Assembly (NCBI RefSeq): GCF_008369105.1
Contig: NZ_VINQ01000015.1
Span: 36,153 to 100,152 of the forward strand
DNA length: 64,000 bases
Reading direction: 5' to 3'
Origin: Aquicoccus porphyridii
Lineage (GTDB): Bacteria; Pseudomonadota; Alphaproteobacteria; Rhodobacterales; Rhodobacteraceae
Shown one piece after another: positions 25,864 to 33,839 of this stretch. The notes beneath the pieces were generated by a model. That model had not been told where the DNA came from, made no database searches, and saw only the letters and a list, made by a program, of their open reading frames with translations. Each line of letters starts with the position of its first letter. Within the stretch, counting starts at the first letter, position 1. The position numbers and the translations under genes are program-made.

Positions 25864-26789
25864 GCATCCTCTCCTTTCACCAGATCAACGAAAATTTCTT
25901 CGAGGCTGGATTGGCGCGTGTGGATGTCACGCAGCGCCAGCCCCTCGCGCGAGAGATCCTGCAACAGGGCCGTGATGCCCGTGCCCTCGCCCTGGGTGTC
26001 ATAATGGTAGCTCAGGCTGCGCCCGTCCTCGGCCAGTTCCAGATCATAGCCCGAGAGCCCGCCCGGCACCGCCTCGACCGGGCGGCGCAGCTCGATCCGG
26101 AGCGTCTTGCGGCCCAGCCGGGTCATCAGCGCCTGCTTATCCTCAAGCAGGAGCAATTCGCCGTGGTTGATCACGCCGACACGGTCGGCGATGGCCTCGG
26201 CCTCTTCGATGTAATGGGTGGTCAGGATGATGGTCACGCCGTCGCGGCGCAAATCCGCGACCATGTTCCACATGTCACGGCGCAGATCGACATCGACCCC
26301 GGCGGTGGGTTCGTCAAGGAACAGAACCCGCGGATTGTGCGACAGCGCCTTGGCAATCAGCACGCGGCGTTTCATGCCGCCCGAAAGTTCGTTGACCTTC
26401 GAGCGCCGCTTGTCCCAGAGCGACAGCTTGCGCAGCACATCTTCGAGATGAGCATCGTCGCGGCCCTGCCCGAACAGGCCGCGCGTGAAACGCACCGCGT
26501 CCCAGACCTTTTGAAACGGTTCGAGCGCGATTTCCTGTGGCACCAGCCCGATGAGCGCGCGCGCATCGCGATAGCGGGTGATGATGTCGTGCCCGCCCAC
26601 GCGCGCCTGCCCGCTCGATGGGGATACGAGGCCGCAAAGCATTGAAATCAGGGTTGTTTTCCCGGCTCCATTGGGGCCGAGAAGGGCCAGTATCTCGCCC
26701 TCTTCTATATCGAGATCCAAAGGCTTGAGCGCCTCGGTTCCGTCTCCGTAGACCTTGGTCAGGCCCCGGGTTTCGACGATTGCAGGCAT
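25860..26789 (-). CDS. ABC-2 type exporter ATPase
   Basis: A 309-residue nucleotide-binding subunit: Walker [15 protein letters not shown] (about 36), Q-loop VPQEIALEP, signature [13 protein letters not shown] (about 138), Walker [15 protein letters not shown] (about 158) and switch histidine TTHYIEEAE. The C-terminal ~80 residues form the extra domain common in drug-exporter ATPases. The ATG at 26789 was chosen for its Shine-Dalgarno AAGGAGA. A longer frame to 26816 has no such site. Confidence 0.94.
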   Translation of the reverse strand: MPAIVETRGLTKVYGDGTEALKPLDLDIEEGEILALLGPNGAGKTTLISMLCGLVSPSSGQARVGGHDIITRYRDARALIGLVPQEIALEPFQKVWDAVRFTRGLFGQGRDDAHLEDVLRKLSLWDKRRSKVNELSGGMKRRVLIAKALSHNPRVLFLDEPTAGVDVDLRRDMWNMVADLRRDGVTIILTTHYIEEAEAIADRVGVINHGELLLLEDKQALMTRLGRKTLRIELRRPVEAVPGGLSGYDLELAEDGRSLSYHYDTQGEGTGITALLQDLSREGLALRDIHTRQSSLEEIFVDLVKGEDA

Positions 26790-26889
26790 GGGGGTCTCCT
26801 TCGTTCGCCGGGCCAACCTATGGTCGAACGCGGGAAGTTACCAGATTGCCGGACCCGGAAAAATCGCTTTGCACGGGTGGAATCTTGCT

Positions 26890-27816
26890 TCAGCCCGATG
26901 CATTGCCATCACCGTTGTTGCCCGAGGCAGGCCGCGCCAGCACCTCGGCCAGCAGGTCAAAGACCAGCCGTATCCGCGCGGCGCCGTGCAATTCGCGATG
27001 GGTGACGAGCCATACGGGAAAGGTGATGGGGGGCATTTCGGGCAACAGGCGCTCCATCTCGGGGGTATGGGCCGCGACCTCATCGGCCATGGCCGCGATA
27101 CCGAGACCCTGCTGCGCCATGGCCCATGCGACAAGGCCGTTTTGCGACCCGAGACACAGGTTCTCCGGCGAGAGCGTGATGCCCAGCGCGCGCAGATGGT
27201 CGATGAAACGGGCGGGGTCACCGAAATGAATGACATCGTGGCGCGCGAGATCGGCCAGGGTCGCGGGCCGCCCGCGTCGGTCGAGATAGCTTTGCGCGGC
27301 ATAGAAATGCGCCGTCGCTTCGCGCAGTTTGCGCGCGATCAGGTCGGGCTCGGTCGGGCGCAGGTTGCGGATCGCGATATCGGCCTCCCGGCGGAGGATA
27401 TCGCGAATGTCGTTGGCCGCGACCAGTTCGATTTCGAGGCGCGGGGCGGCAATGCGCAGCCGGGCCAGGATTGGCGGCAGGACATGGGCACAAAACAGGT
27501 CAGACGCGGTGATCCGGATCTTGCCCTCGAGCGTTTGGGCCTGCCCTGCCGCGGCAAGGGAAACGCGCTGCGCCGCCACGGCCATGGCGCGCGCATGGGG
27601 CAGGATCTCGCGGCCTGCCGCCGTCAGTTCAAGACCGCGCCCGACCCGCTCGAACAGCGCAAGGCCAAGGCTGGTTTCCAGTGCCGAGACCTGGCGGCCC
27701 AGCGTCGGCTGGGTCAGTCCGAGCGCCCGCGCGGCGGCCGTCAGCGAACCGTGTTCAGCGGTGGCCAGAAAGGCGCGCAATTGCGTCCAGTCGAATTCGG
27801 GGCTCTGCTCATTCAT
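26890..27816 (-). CDS. LysR-family transcriptional regulator
   Basis: A 308-residue regulator. The winged helix-turn-helix lies in residues 6-66 (LRAFLATAEHGSLTAAARAL; LTQPTLGRQVSALETSLGLA). The substrate-binding domain starts near residue 90 (GKIRITASDLFCAHVLPPIL). It is transcribed away from the methyltransferase gene across a 102-bp gap. LysR proteins usually regulate the divergent neighbour and themselves, so the methyltransferase is the likely target. The inducer is unknown. Confidence 0.93.
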   Translation of the reverse strand: MNEQSPEFDWTQLRAFLATAEHGSLTAAARALGLTQPTLGRQVSALETSLGLALFERVGRGLELTAAGREILPHARAMAVAAQRVSLAAAGQAQTLEGKIRITASDLFCAHVLPPILARLRIAAPRLEIELVAANDIRDILRREADIAIRNLRPTEPDLIARKLREATAHFYAAQSYLDRRGRPATLADLARHDVIHFGDPARFIDHLRALGITLSPENLCLGSQNGLVAWAMAQQGLGIAAMADEVAAHTPEMERLLPEMPPITFPVWLVTHRELHGAARIRLVFDLLAEVLARPASGNNGDGNASG

Positions 27817-27888
27817 GCATATCCGTATACCAGACCTGCGTTTTCAGGCAATTCCAACCCGCGCAAGGGTGGTTTAGCACGTCAGCAC

Positions 27889-27902
27889 ATGCAATATGGC
27901 AT
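27889..27902. promoter_or_regulatory. Possible LysR-type operator between LysR gene and methyltransferase
   Basis: ATGC-AATATG-GCAT has a 4-base inverted repeat with an AT-rich centre inside a T-N11-A frame, 16 bp upstream of the methyltransferase ATG. This resembles a LysR half-site but could be chance. Confidence 0.3.
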
Positions 27903-27918
27903 AAGGTGGAGACGAGAC

Positions 27919-28554
27919 ATGACCAAGCGGACCTTCTGGGATCGGGCGGCGGAACGCTATGCCAGGCGACCGGTGCAGGACGAGGCCGCCTATGCCTATA
28001 CGCTTGAGCGCACGCGCGCCCATCTTGCGCCCGATGGCCGGGTGCTCGAGCTGGGCTGCGGCACCGGCACGAGCGCGTTGAAACTGGCCGATGCGACGGG
28101 TCATATCGTGGCCAGCGACCTTTCTGCCGAGATGATCCGCATCGCCCGCGACAAGGCCGAGGCGCAGGGTGCGACCAACGTGACATTCGTGCAGACGGAT
28201 GCCGGGGCCCCGCCGGACGGGGAATACGACGCCGTTCTGGCGTTCAACCTGTTGCACCTGCTGCCCAATCCCGAAGCGGCGTTGATCGGGATGGCCGAAC
28301 GGGTGAAACCCGGCGGTTATTTCATCTCCAAGACCCCCTGCCTGGCCGGGTCGGGGATAAGCCTGAAGCTTCGCGCGCTTTTATGGCTGGTCGTGCCGGT
28401 CATGCAGGCACTGGGCAAGGCCCCCCGGTTTCACCGGATGAGCATTGCCGGGCTGGAACAGGCAATCGCCGGAGCGGGGTTCGACATCATCGAGACCGGC
28501 AACCACCCGGCGAGCCCGCCCTCGCGCTTTGTCGTGGCGCGCAAACCGCTTTGA
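27919..28554 (+). CDS. SAM-dependent methyltransferase, class I
   Basis: A 211-residue methyltransferase. Motif I for SAM binding is VLELGCGTGTSALKLADATG (about 41-60). Motif II is IVASDLSAEMIRIARDKAEA, and the later motif is YDAVLAFNLLHLLPNPEAAL. The C-terminal part carries a hydrophobic helix (LKLRALLWLVVPVMQALG) suggesting a membrane-associated or lipophilic substrate. The substrate is unknown. The ATG at 27919 has a GGTGGAGACGAG ribosome-binding region. Confidence 0.92.
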   Translation: MTKRTFWDRAAERYARRPVQDEAAYAYTLERTRAHLAPDGRVLELGCGTGTSALKLADATGHIVASDLSAEMIRIARDKAEAQGATNVTFVQTDAGAPPDGEYDAVLAFNLLHLLPNPEAALIGMAERVKPGGYFISKTPCLAGSGISLKLRALLWLVVPVMQALGKAPRFHRMSIAGLEQAIAGAGFDIIETGNHPASPPSRFVVARKPL

Positions 28555-28557
28555 CCC

Positions 28558-29418
28558 CTACCGGTTGGGTTTCGGCAGGGGTTCGTTCGCCGTCCAGTCC
28601 CATGTGCCCTCATCACGGTCGCGCACTGCCTGTTTCCAGCCTGCTTCCTCGGACCGGGCCTTGAAATTCAAACCCTCGGGCGAGTGGCGGGTGATGCCGT
28701 CAAAGACGGTGGCCAGGCGTTGGGTCGAGTTGATGGTCATTTCCATCGCCTGGTTGACCACCATCTTGTGCATGGCAAGCTGGTTGGTGGGAACGCCCGC
28801 CATGCGCGCGGCCAGTTCCTCGACCGCGTCATCAAGATCGCTTTCGGGCACCGCCTTGAGCACGAGGCCCATCTCGGCGGCCTCGACGCCGGTGATCTTG
28901 TCACCGGTGAACATCATCCGCTTGGCCTTTTCCGGCCCCAACCGATAGACCCACATCGCGGTGGTCGGACAGCCCCAGACGCGGGTGGGCATGTAGCCGA
29001 TACGCGCCTCTTCGCCCATGATCACGATGTCCGAGCAGAGCGCGATGTCGGAGCCGCCGGCCACGGCAAAGCCATGCACCTTGCAGAGCACCGGCTTGAG
29101 ACAGCGAAACAGCGACATGAATTTCTGCGTGTTGCCCCACATGAAGCGGTAATCCTTGATCGGATCCCAAGGCATCTCTTGCGTCACGTTGTTGTCGGCG
29201 CCGTTCTTCTCGGCGTAATAGGCAAGGTCATAGCCCGCGCAGAAGGCATCGCCCTTGCCCGACAGCACGATCACGTGCACGCCCGGGTCGGCATCGGCGC
29301 GGGTCACTGCCGCCTCGAGCTCGGTCGGCAGGTCGTCGTCGATGGCGTTCATCACCTCGGGCCGGTTGAGCGTGATCCGTGCAATCCGGCCGTCTTTCTC
29401 GTAAAGCACCTTTGGCAT
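28558..29418 (-). CDS. Crotonase-fold enzyme (enoyl-CoA hydratase/isomerase family)
   Basis: A 286-residue crotonase-superfamily enzyme: ITLNRPEVMNAIDDDLPTEL, the CoA-binding DAFCAGYDLAYY, the oxyanion-hole VHGFAVAGGSDIALCSDIV. In rat-type enoyl-CoA hydratase two glutamates do catalysis. Here the first position is Asp (AGGSDIAL) and the second lies in IGYMPTRVWG with no Glu. It is therefore unlikely to be an ordinary hydratase. It may act as an isomerase, dehalogenase or lyase on an acyl-CoA. The start MPKVLYEKDGRIA has the Shine-Dalgarno GGGAGGAC. The divergent regulator gene is 149 bp away. Confidence 0.88.
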   Translation of the reverse strand: MPKVLYEKDGRIARITLNRPEVMNAIDDDLPTELEAAVTRADADPGVHVIVLSGKGDAFCAGYDLAYYAEKNGADNNVTQEMPWDPIKDYRFMWGNTQKFMSLFRCLKPVLCKVHGFAVAGGSDIALCSDIVIMGEEARIGYMPTRVWGCPTTAMWVYRLGPEKAKRMMFTGDKITGVEAAEMGLVLKAVPESDLDDAVEELAARMAGVPTNQLAMHKMVVNQAMEMTINSTQRLATVFDGITRHSPEGLNFKARSEEAGWKQAVRDRDEGTWDWTANEPLPKPNR

Positions 29419-29516
29419 GGCATGTCCTCCCTCTTGCAGCGCAACCAAAGCACCGGGCCCGGGGCGTGGCAAGCCATGACGCGGGGTGCAGCACCGGATG
29501 GGTTGGATTCGTCAAA

Positions 29517-29554
29517 ATCCACATTTGGGGATTGACAAATCCACACATGGGGAT
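29517..29554. promoter_or_regulatory. Pair of tandem operator-like dyads
   Basis: Two copies of ATCCAC-N4-GGGGAT occur at 29517-29532 and 29539-29554. Each is an imperfect 16-bp dyad, and they are spaced 22 bp centre to centre, about two helical turns. TTGACA (29532-29537), a perfect -35 hexamer, lies between them. The layout fits a repressor, most likely the HTH protein encoded just downstream, binding as two dimers over its own promoter and possibly that of the divergent crotonase gene. Confidence 0.6.
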
Positions 29555-29567
29555 GCCCTATGTCATC

Positions 29568-30287
29568 ATGAGCGACCTTGGCCAACGCACCGCGGATTTC
29601 TGCAAGCGCCATTTCGGCGGGCTCAAACCGGCCTGCGCGGCAGCGGGGCTCAAATACTCGACGCTGCATTCCCAGATCACCAATGGCCGCGAGATCCCGT
29701 TTTCCAGCATCGAGCGGCTGTGCCATGCCGCCGGAGTCTCGCTCGAGGCGTTCCGCTCGAACCGGGCCGAGATCGGGGTGATCGCGCCTGCGCCGAGCGC
29801 CACACTGCACCGGCGCGCGGCGGCGGCCTATTCCCAGGCGCTGCGCGATGTGCAGAACGAAATGCTGCGCATGGGCGGCGACATCATGGTCGACGATGTG
29901 CTCAACTGGCTGCACCGCAACGATGGACGGCTGGAAGATTTCGATGCCATACGCGAGCGGGTGGACCTGTTTTATCCGGTTCAAAGTGACGACAATTTGA
30001 TGCGTCCCGCAAAAGTTGGCCATCAAAGCCTTGCTGCGCAATACTTCAGGATAGAACACACGCAGGATTATGCGCATAGAATCGGCCAGTTGAGTCGCAG
30101 GATCATTGATGCCACCCTTGCATCGCACATTGAGGTACAACGACGGCAACAGTATCAGATCGCCGATATCGACTTTTCCGCAACTGTGGACGGAATCGAG
30201 ATCAAAGAGAAATATCGCCGAGTCATGGCGCCGGTCGAAGCACCTGACGGGCAGAAACTCACGCTAGTCTTTGCCAAGCTTATTTGA
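29568..30287 (+). CDS. XRE-like HTH regulator with unknown C-terminal domain
   Basis: A 239-residue protein. The N-terminal ~65 residues fit a lambda-repressor-type helix-turn-helix (LKPACAAAGLKYSTLHSQIT then IPFSSIERLCHAAGVSLEAF). The rest (about 80-239) is not recognised. It contains a helical stretch AAAAYSQALRDVQNEMLRMG and a beta-like C-terminus. An earlier in-frame ATG at 29553 is possible but lies inside the operator pair. The second half is noticeably lower in GC than the first, which may indicate a domain acquired from elsewhere. It probably autoregulates through the tandem dyads upstream. Confidence 0.75.
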   Translation: MSDLGQRTADFCKRHFGGLKPACAAAGLKYSTLHSQITNGREIPFSSIERLCHAAGVSLEAFRSNRAEIGVIAPAPSATLHRRAAAAYSQALRDVQNEMLRMGGDIMVDDVLNWLHRNDGRLEDFDAIRERVDLFYPVQSDDNLMRPAKVGHQSLAAQYFRIEHTQDYAHRIGQLSRRIIDATLASHIEVQRRQQYQIADIDFSATVDGIEIKEKYRRVMAPVEAPDGQKLTLVFAKLI

Positions 30288-30966
30288 CGCGTGCGCGATC
30301 CGCGCGTGACTTTGCGGCTTTCAACACATGGTTCAGATGCCGTCCTTCAACCGCAAGAACCACATGGGAATTCAATCGCCCGTCCGGCTCTGGGTCGACC
30401 CATTGGATAGCCTCAGGAATGGTCAGGATAAAGCCGTAAAGGTAAGCAATACGCAGGTGATTTTCGGGAATGATGGCATACATCCAGTCGAAGCCTGGCC
30501 ATTTCATGACACAGATCACCTGCAATATCTTGATCAACGCCTCAAGCAAGGCCAGCTTGCCCCGGTGGTCGTTGCGAAACTCGAGCTCTCCGATATAGAC
30601 GATATTGCCCTGCAACAGATCCTCGACCGGGCGGGCGATCTGGGCGATCGGGTCGCGGTCACGGCCATATTGTTCACGCGAGGTACGGCGCAGGTAGGAG
30701 CCAAAGCCTTCATCGCCCAGCCGGTCGTGCTTGGCCGCGACGCCGCCGACCACCTCGTCGCCCTTGAAGAGAAACAGCCAGAATGCGCGGTCGGCGGTGA
30801 AATCGTTGCGCGAGATCGACATCATCGGGGTCTGTTTCTCGCGGCCCGTCTGGGGCACGAGACGCTGGATCTCGTCGAAGTCGGTGCTGGCGCGGACCGA
30901 ATAACCCAGCCGCTCGATCTCGGCGTAGAACGGGACCACCGCCTGTAAAATCTCGTCTTCCCGCAT
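30280..30966 (-). CDS. Hypothetical acyltransferase-like (GNAT-fold) protein
   Basis: A 228-residue protein convergent with the HTH gene (8-bp overlap). It resembles N-acyltransferase-fold proteins: FWLFLFKGDEVVGGVAAKHD, IVYIGELEFRNDHRGKLALL (like the acetyl-CoA loop R/Q-x-x-G-x-G/A), WMYAIIPENHLRIAYLYGFI. The typical signature is degenerate, so the function is unknown. Confidence 0.72.
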   Translation of the reverse strand: MREDEILQAVVPFYAEIERLGYSVRASTDFDEIQRLVPQTGREKQTPMMSISRNDFTADRAFWLFLFKGDEVVGGVAAKHDRLGDEGFGSYLRRTSREQYGRDRDPIAQIARPVEDLLQGNIVYIGELEFRNDHRGKLALLEALIKILQVICVMKWPGFDWMYAIIPENHLRIAYLYGFILTIPEAIQWVDPEPDGRLNSHVVLAVEGRHLNHVLKAAKSRADRARVK

Positions 30967-31081
30967 CGACCGCCGCTTGTTTTTCCAGTTATTCCTGCCG
31001 CACCCGACCTGTTACGCCCGCAGGGGGATGCAATCAAGCCGGTGCGAGGCGATTGCGAGGCACCTGTTGCGCGCTGCCCGC

Positions 31082-31813
31082 TCAGAATTCGTAATCGGGC
31101 AACAGGTCGAGCGCGTTCTTGAGCGCCCTGCCCCAGTTTTCCGACACCGCCGTGTAATAGGGGTCGTCCGGCGCGATGCGGCGCGACCGCCCGAGCACCA
31201 GCGCGTCGGTTTCGACGATCTGGAGGTCGAAGGGAGCGGCCACCGAGAGGTTGGCCTTGACCGTCGAGTCGAAACTGACCAGCAGCAGCTTGACCGCCGC
31301 CTCGAAGGACAGCCCCTTGTCAAAGGCGCGCACGAGGATGGGGCGGCCGTATTTCGTCTCGCCGATCTGGAAGAACGGCGTGTCCTCGCCGGCCTCGATG
31401 AAATTGCCCTCGGGGTAGATCAGGAACATGCGCGGCGGGCCGCCGGCGATCTGCCCGCCAAGGATGAGCGTGGCGTTGAAGGCGGCATCGGCGCGTTGTC
31501 CGGCATCGGCGTGCCGCTCGATCACCTCGTGCAGCGCATCGGCCACGAGGCTGGCGGCCTGAAACATCGAGGGTTGCGCGAGCAGCGAGGGGTCGCGCTC
31601 TTGCGTGGCCTTGGTGCGTTCATCGAGGATCGAGACAACCGCCTGCGTGGTGGCGAGGTTGCCCGCCGACATCAGCACCATCACCCGGTCGCCCGGCACC
31701 TCCCAGCAATGCATCTTGCGAAAGGTCGAGATGTTGTCAACGCCCGCATTGGTGCGCGTGTCGGACATGAAGACCAGCCCGCGCTCAAGCATCAATCCCA
31801 CGCAGTAGGTCAT
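31082..31813 (-). CDS. Anbu: ancestral proteasome beta-subunit homologue
   Basis: A 243-residue Ntn-hydrolase protein starting MTYCVGLMLERGLVFMSD. After methionine removal Thr would be the N-terminal nucleophile, as in proteasome beta subunits. Further family features are SDTRTNAGVDNISTFRKMH, VLMSAGNLATTQAVVS, and FNATLILGGQIAGGPPRMFL. Members assemble as open helical or ring-like particles. Their protease substrates are unknown. The gene is the last of the ATP-grasp, alpha-E, transglutaminase, Anbu operon, the conserved Anbu context. It starts 15 bp after the transglutaminase stop. Confidence 0.95.
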   Translation of the reverse strand: MTYCVGLMLERGLVFMSDTRTNAGVDNISTFRKMHCWEVPGDRVMVLMSAGNLATTQAVVSILDERTKATQERDPSLLAQPSMFQAASLVADALHEVIERHADAGQRADAAFNATLILGGQIAGGPPRMFLIYPEGNFIEAGEDTPFFQIGETKYGRPILVRAFDKGLSFEAAVKLLLVSFDSTVKANLSVAAPFDLQIVETDALVLGRSRRIAPDDPYYTAVSENWGRALKNALDLLPDYEF

Positions 31814-31828
31814 GCCCCTGCCCTGCCC

Positions 31829-32647
31829 CTATTGTTGTGCAACCTCGATCTGCACCGACAGGCGTTCACCGCCACCGCCGATCGTGAGACCAGTTACAGG
31901 AGCGGCCTCGCCGTAGTCCAGCCCCGTCGCGACGCGCACATAGCGCATATCGGGCGAAATGCCGTTCGAGACGTCGAACCCCACCCATCCGAGCCCGTCG
32001 ACATGGGCCTCGGCCCAGGCATGGGCGGCGTCCTGTTCCACCCGGTCATCGAGCATCAGGTAGCCCGAGACATAGCGCGCCGGGAACCCCATCTCGCGGG
32101 CACAGGCGAGAAAGACATGGGTGTGATCCTGACAGACACCGCGTCCGGCGGCGAGCGCGTCTTCGGCACTCCAGTCGGAGAGGGAGGCGCCGATCTCGAA
32201 GGTGATGGCGCGGGCGATCACCTCCCGCAGGGCGTGCAGCCGGTCGAGTTCGGTTTCGCCCGCCACCTCGCGGATCAGCGCACGACAACCCGCCCCGGCG
32301 CGGGTGCGGTCGGTCGCCCGCCGATAGAGCCAGAGCGGCGCGGGGCCGATATGGCGGCCCACGATACCGTGGTTATCTCCGACCTCGACCTCGCCCTCGC
32401 TGACGATCACGATGCCCTCGGCCTCGCGCTCAAAGCTGATCAGCTCGACGACGTTGTTATGATGATCCTCGAACGCCACTTCCCTGCGCCCACCCTGCAC
32501 ATCGGTGCGCCAGTGGAGAACCTGTTGGTGATGGGTCGATTTCGGTGTCTTGCGCAACTGTTGCAGCCCGTGGCTGGCGGGGGTGTCGAACGTGTAGCGG
32601 GTGGTGTGACGGATGAAGAGGCGCATGGGCATAGGGTCATGATCCAT
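31829..32647 (-). CDS. Transglutaminase-like protein of the Anbu operon
   Basis: About 272 residues. An N-terminal beta-rich domain (IRHTTRYTFDTPASHGLQQL) is followed by the transglutaminase core: catalytic Cys in AAGRGVCQDHTHVFLACARE (near 175), His in EQDAAHAWAEAHVDG and Asp in LGWVGFDVSNGISPD. The core probably acts as a peptidase or amidase. The start is uncertain. The ATG at 32647 (MDHDPMPMRLF) has a good Shine-Dalgarno GAGGGGGT, but that ATG and its site lie inside the inverted repeat of the inserted element. The native start was probably the ATG at 32626 or 32632. Confidence 0.9.
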   Translation of the reverse strand: MDHDPMPMRLFIRHTTRYTFDTPASHGLQQLRKTPKSTHHQQVLHWRTDVQGGRREVAFEDHHNNVVELISFEREAEGIVIVSEGEVEVGDNHGIVGRHIGPAPLWLYRRATDRTRAGAGCRALIREVAGETELDRLHALREVIARAITFEIGASLSDWSAEDALAAGRGVCQDHTHVFLACAREMGFPARYVSGYLMLDDRVEQDAAHAWAEAHVDGLGWVGFDVSNGISPDMRYVRVATGLDYGEAAPVTGLTIGGGGERLSVQIEVAQQ

Positions 32648-32899
32648 TACCAGCACCCCCTCAGTTCGGCGGATTTCCTGTCTGACAAGGCGCATGGGCG
32701 CCGGAGTAGTGGTTCTATTTCAAGCCATTGAAACGCCGTCAGGCGGGAAATCCGCCGAACCCGAAGGGCACGAGGACATGCGCGCTCTCTGCGACCCTCA
32801 CCGCTTGCAAAGGGGGCCACCCAGTGCGGCGCGTCGAAACCCGCCGATTTCGTGCATATCCTCGCGCTGAGGAGGTGCTGGTAATGGATCATGACCCTA
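32632..32899. mobile_element. MITE-like element inserted in the Anbu operon
   Basis: A 268-bp non-coding element between the alpha-E and transglutaminase genes. The outer 33 bp at each end (32632-32664 and 32867-32899) are inverted copies with one mismatch. The ends read TAGGGTCATGATCCATTACC and its inverse ..TGGATCATGACCCTA. Both ends carry TA, as in IS630/mariner-type target duplication. Inside, GTTCGGCGGATTTCC (32664-32678) and its inverse (32746-32760) form a second perfect 15-bp pair. No transposase is present. The terminal repeat contains a ribosome-binding site and ATG facing outward. Confidence 0.65.
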
Positions 32900-33838
32900 C
32901 TCATAGAACCGATAGTCGATTTCGATCTGTGCGCCCAGTTCGGAAAGAAGCGAGAGCACCTTCTGGATATATTCATGCAACCCGTAATCGAGCACCGCGT
33001 CGATATCGAACGAGAGGTAGCCGCGCTCGATATGATCGACCAGCGCCCATGATTGCGGGCGCGTGCCGTAATTCGAGGCCAGGTAGCCCAGGTTGTCGCG
33101 CAACTTGCCGATGCAGAAGGCGAGGCTGCGCGGCATCCGCTTGTCGAGGATCAGGAACTGCGCGATGTCGCGCGGGTCGATGCTGTCGCCATATTCCATG
33201 CGAAAGCCGCCCCGGGCCGAGACCGAGCGCAGGATCGTTTCCCATTGCACGTTGTCGATGGACGAGCCCACCGCCATGACCGAGGGCAGAAGGACATAGT
33301 ATTTCACATCGAGAATGCGCGCGGTGTTGTCGGCGCGTTCCAGAAAGGTGCCGATGCGGGCGAAATCGTAGATATCGTTGCGCAGCATCGTGCCATGGGT
33401 CGCGCCGCGCACCAGCGCGGTCTGCTGGCGGACCGTGCGCAGGGTCTGTGGCAGATCGCGTTCCGAGACCTTGCGGGCCAAAGCCGTGCAAGCGGTCATG
33501 TAGGTGGCATTGGTCGCCTCCCAGACCTCGTGGGTGAGTGCTGTGCGCACCAGCCGGGCGTTCTGTCGCGCCGCCATGATCGAGGTGAGCACCGACGACG
33601 GGTTCTCCTTTGCGCGCAACATCCAGTCGATCGCCGTGTCCTTGGCCAGGCTGTCATGGGCGGCGTGAAAGCCCGCAGCCACCCCGGCGGTCTGTAGCAC
33701 CGATTCCCATTCCTCGTCGCTGCTGCCCAGTCGGGTCAGGGCGATGCGCTGGCCGGTTTCGACCAGTCGCGAGATGTTCTCGGCCCGTTCGAGGTAGCGA
33801 TACATCCAGAAAAGCCCGTTCGCCGTCTTGCCCAGCAT
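32897..33838 (-). CDS. Alpha-E domain protein of the Anbu operon
   Basis: A 313-residue all-helical protein of the alpha-E family: MLGKTANGLFWMYRYLERAE, SRLVETGQRIALT, LRNDIYDFARIGTFLERADN, SARGGFRMEYGDSIDPRDIA, and CIGKLRDNLGYLASNYG. It is always found beside a circularly permuted ATP-grasp protein, which is 1 bp upstream here. Its stop codon TAG (GAG-TAG) is made from the TA and first G of the inserted element, so the original C-terminus may have differed. Confidence 0.92.
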   Translation of the reverse strand: MLGKTANGLFWMYRYLERAENISRLVETGQRIALTRLGSSDEEWESVLQTAGVAAGFHAAHDSLAKDTAIDWMLRAKENPSSVLTSIMAARQNARLVRTALTHEVWEATNATYMTACTALARKVSERDLPQTLRTVRQQTALVRGATHGTMLRNDIYDFARIGTFLERADNTARILDVKYYVLLPSVMAVGSSIDNVQWETILRSVSARGGFRMEYGDSIDPRDIAQFLILDKRMPRSLAFCIGKLRDNLGYLASNYGTRPQSWALVDHIERGYLSFDIDAVLDYGLHEYIQKVLSLLSELGAQIEIDYRFYE

Positions 33839-33839
33839 G

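Noticed and set aside
30977..32731. A 584-codon plus-strand frame across the Anbu and transglutaminase genes
   Set aside because: It is antisense to two well-supported genes and has shadow-like composition.
32728..33279. A plus-strand frame leaving the MITE-like element with a good ribosome-binding site
   Set aside because: The frame runs antisense through the alpha-E gene without homology. Only the start signal of the repeat is of interest.
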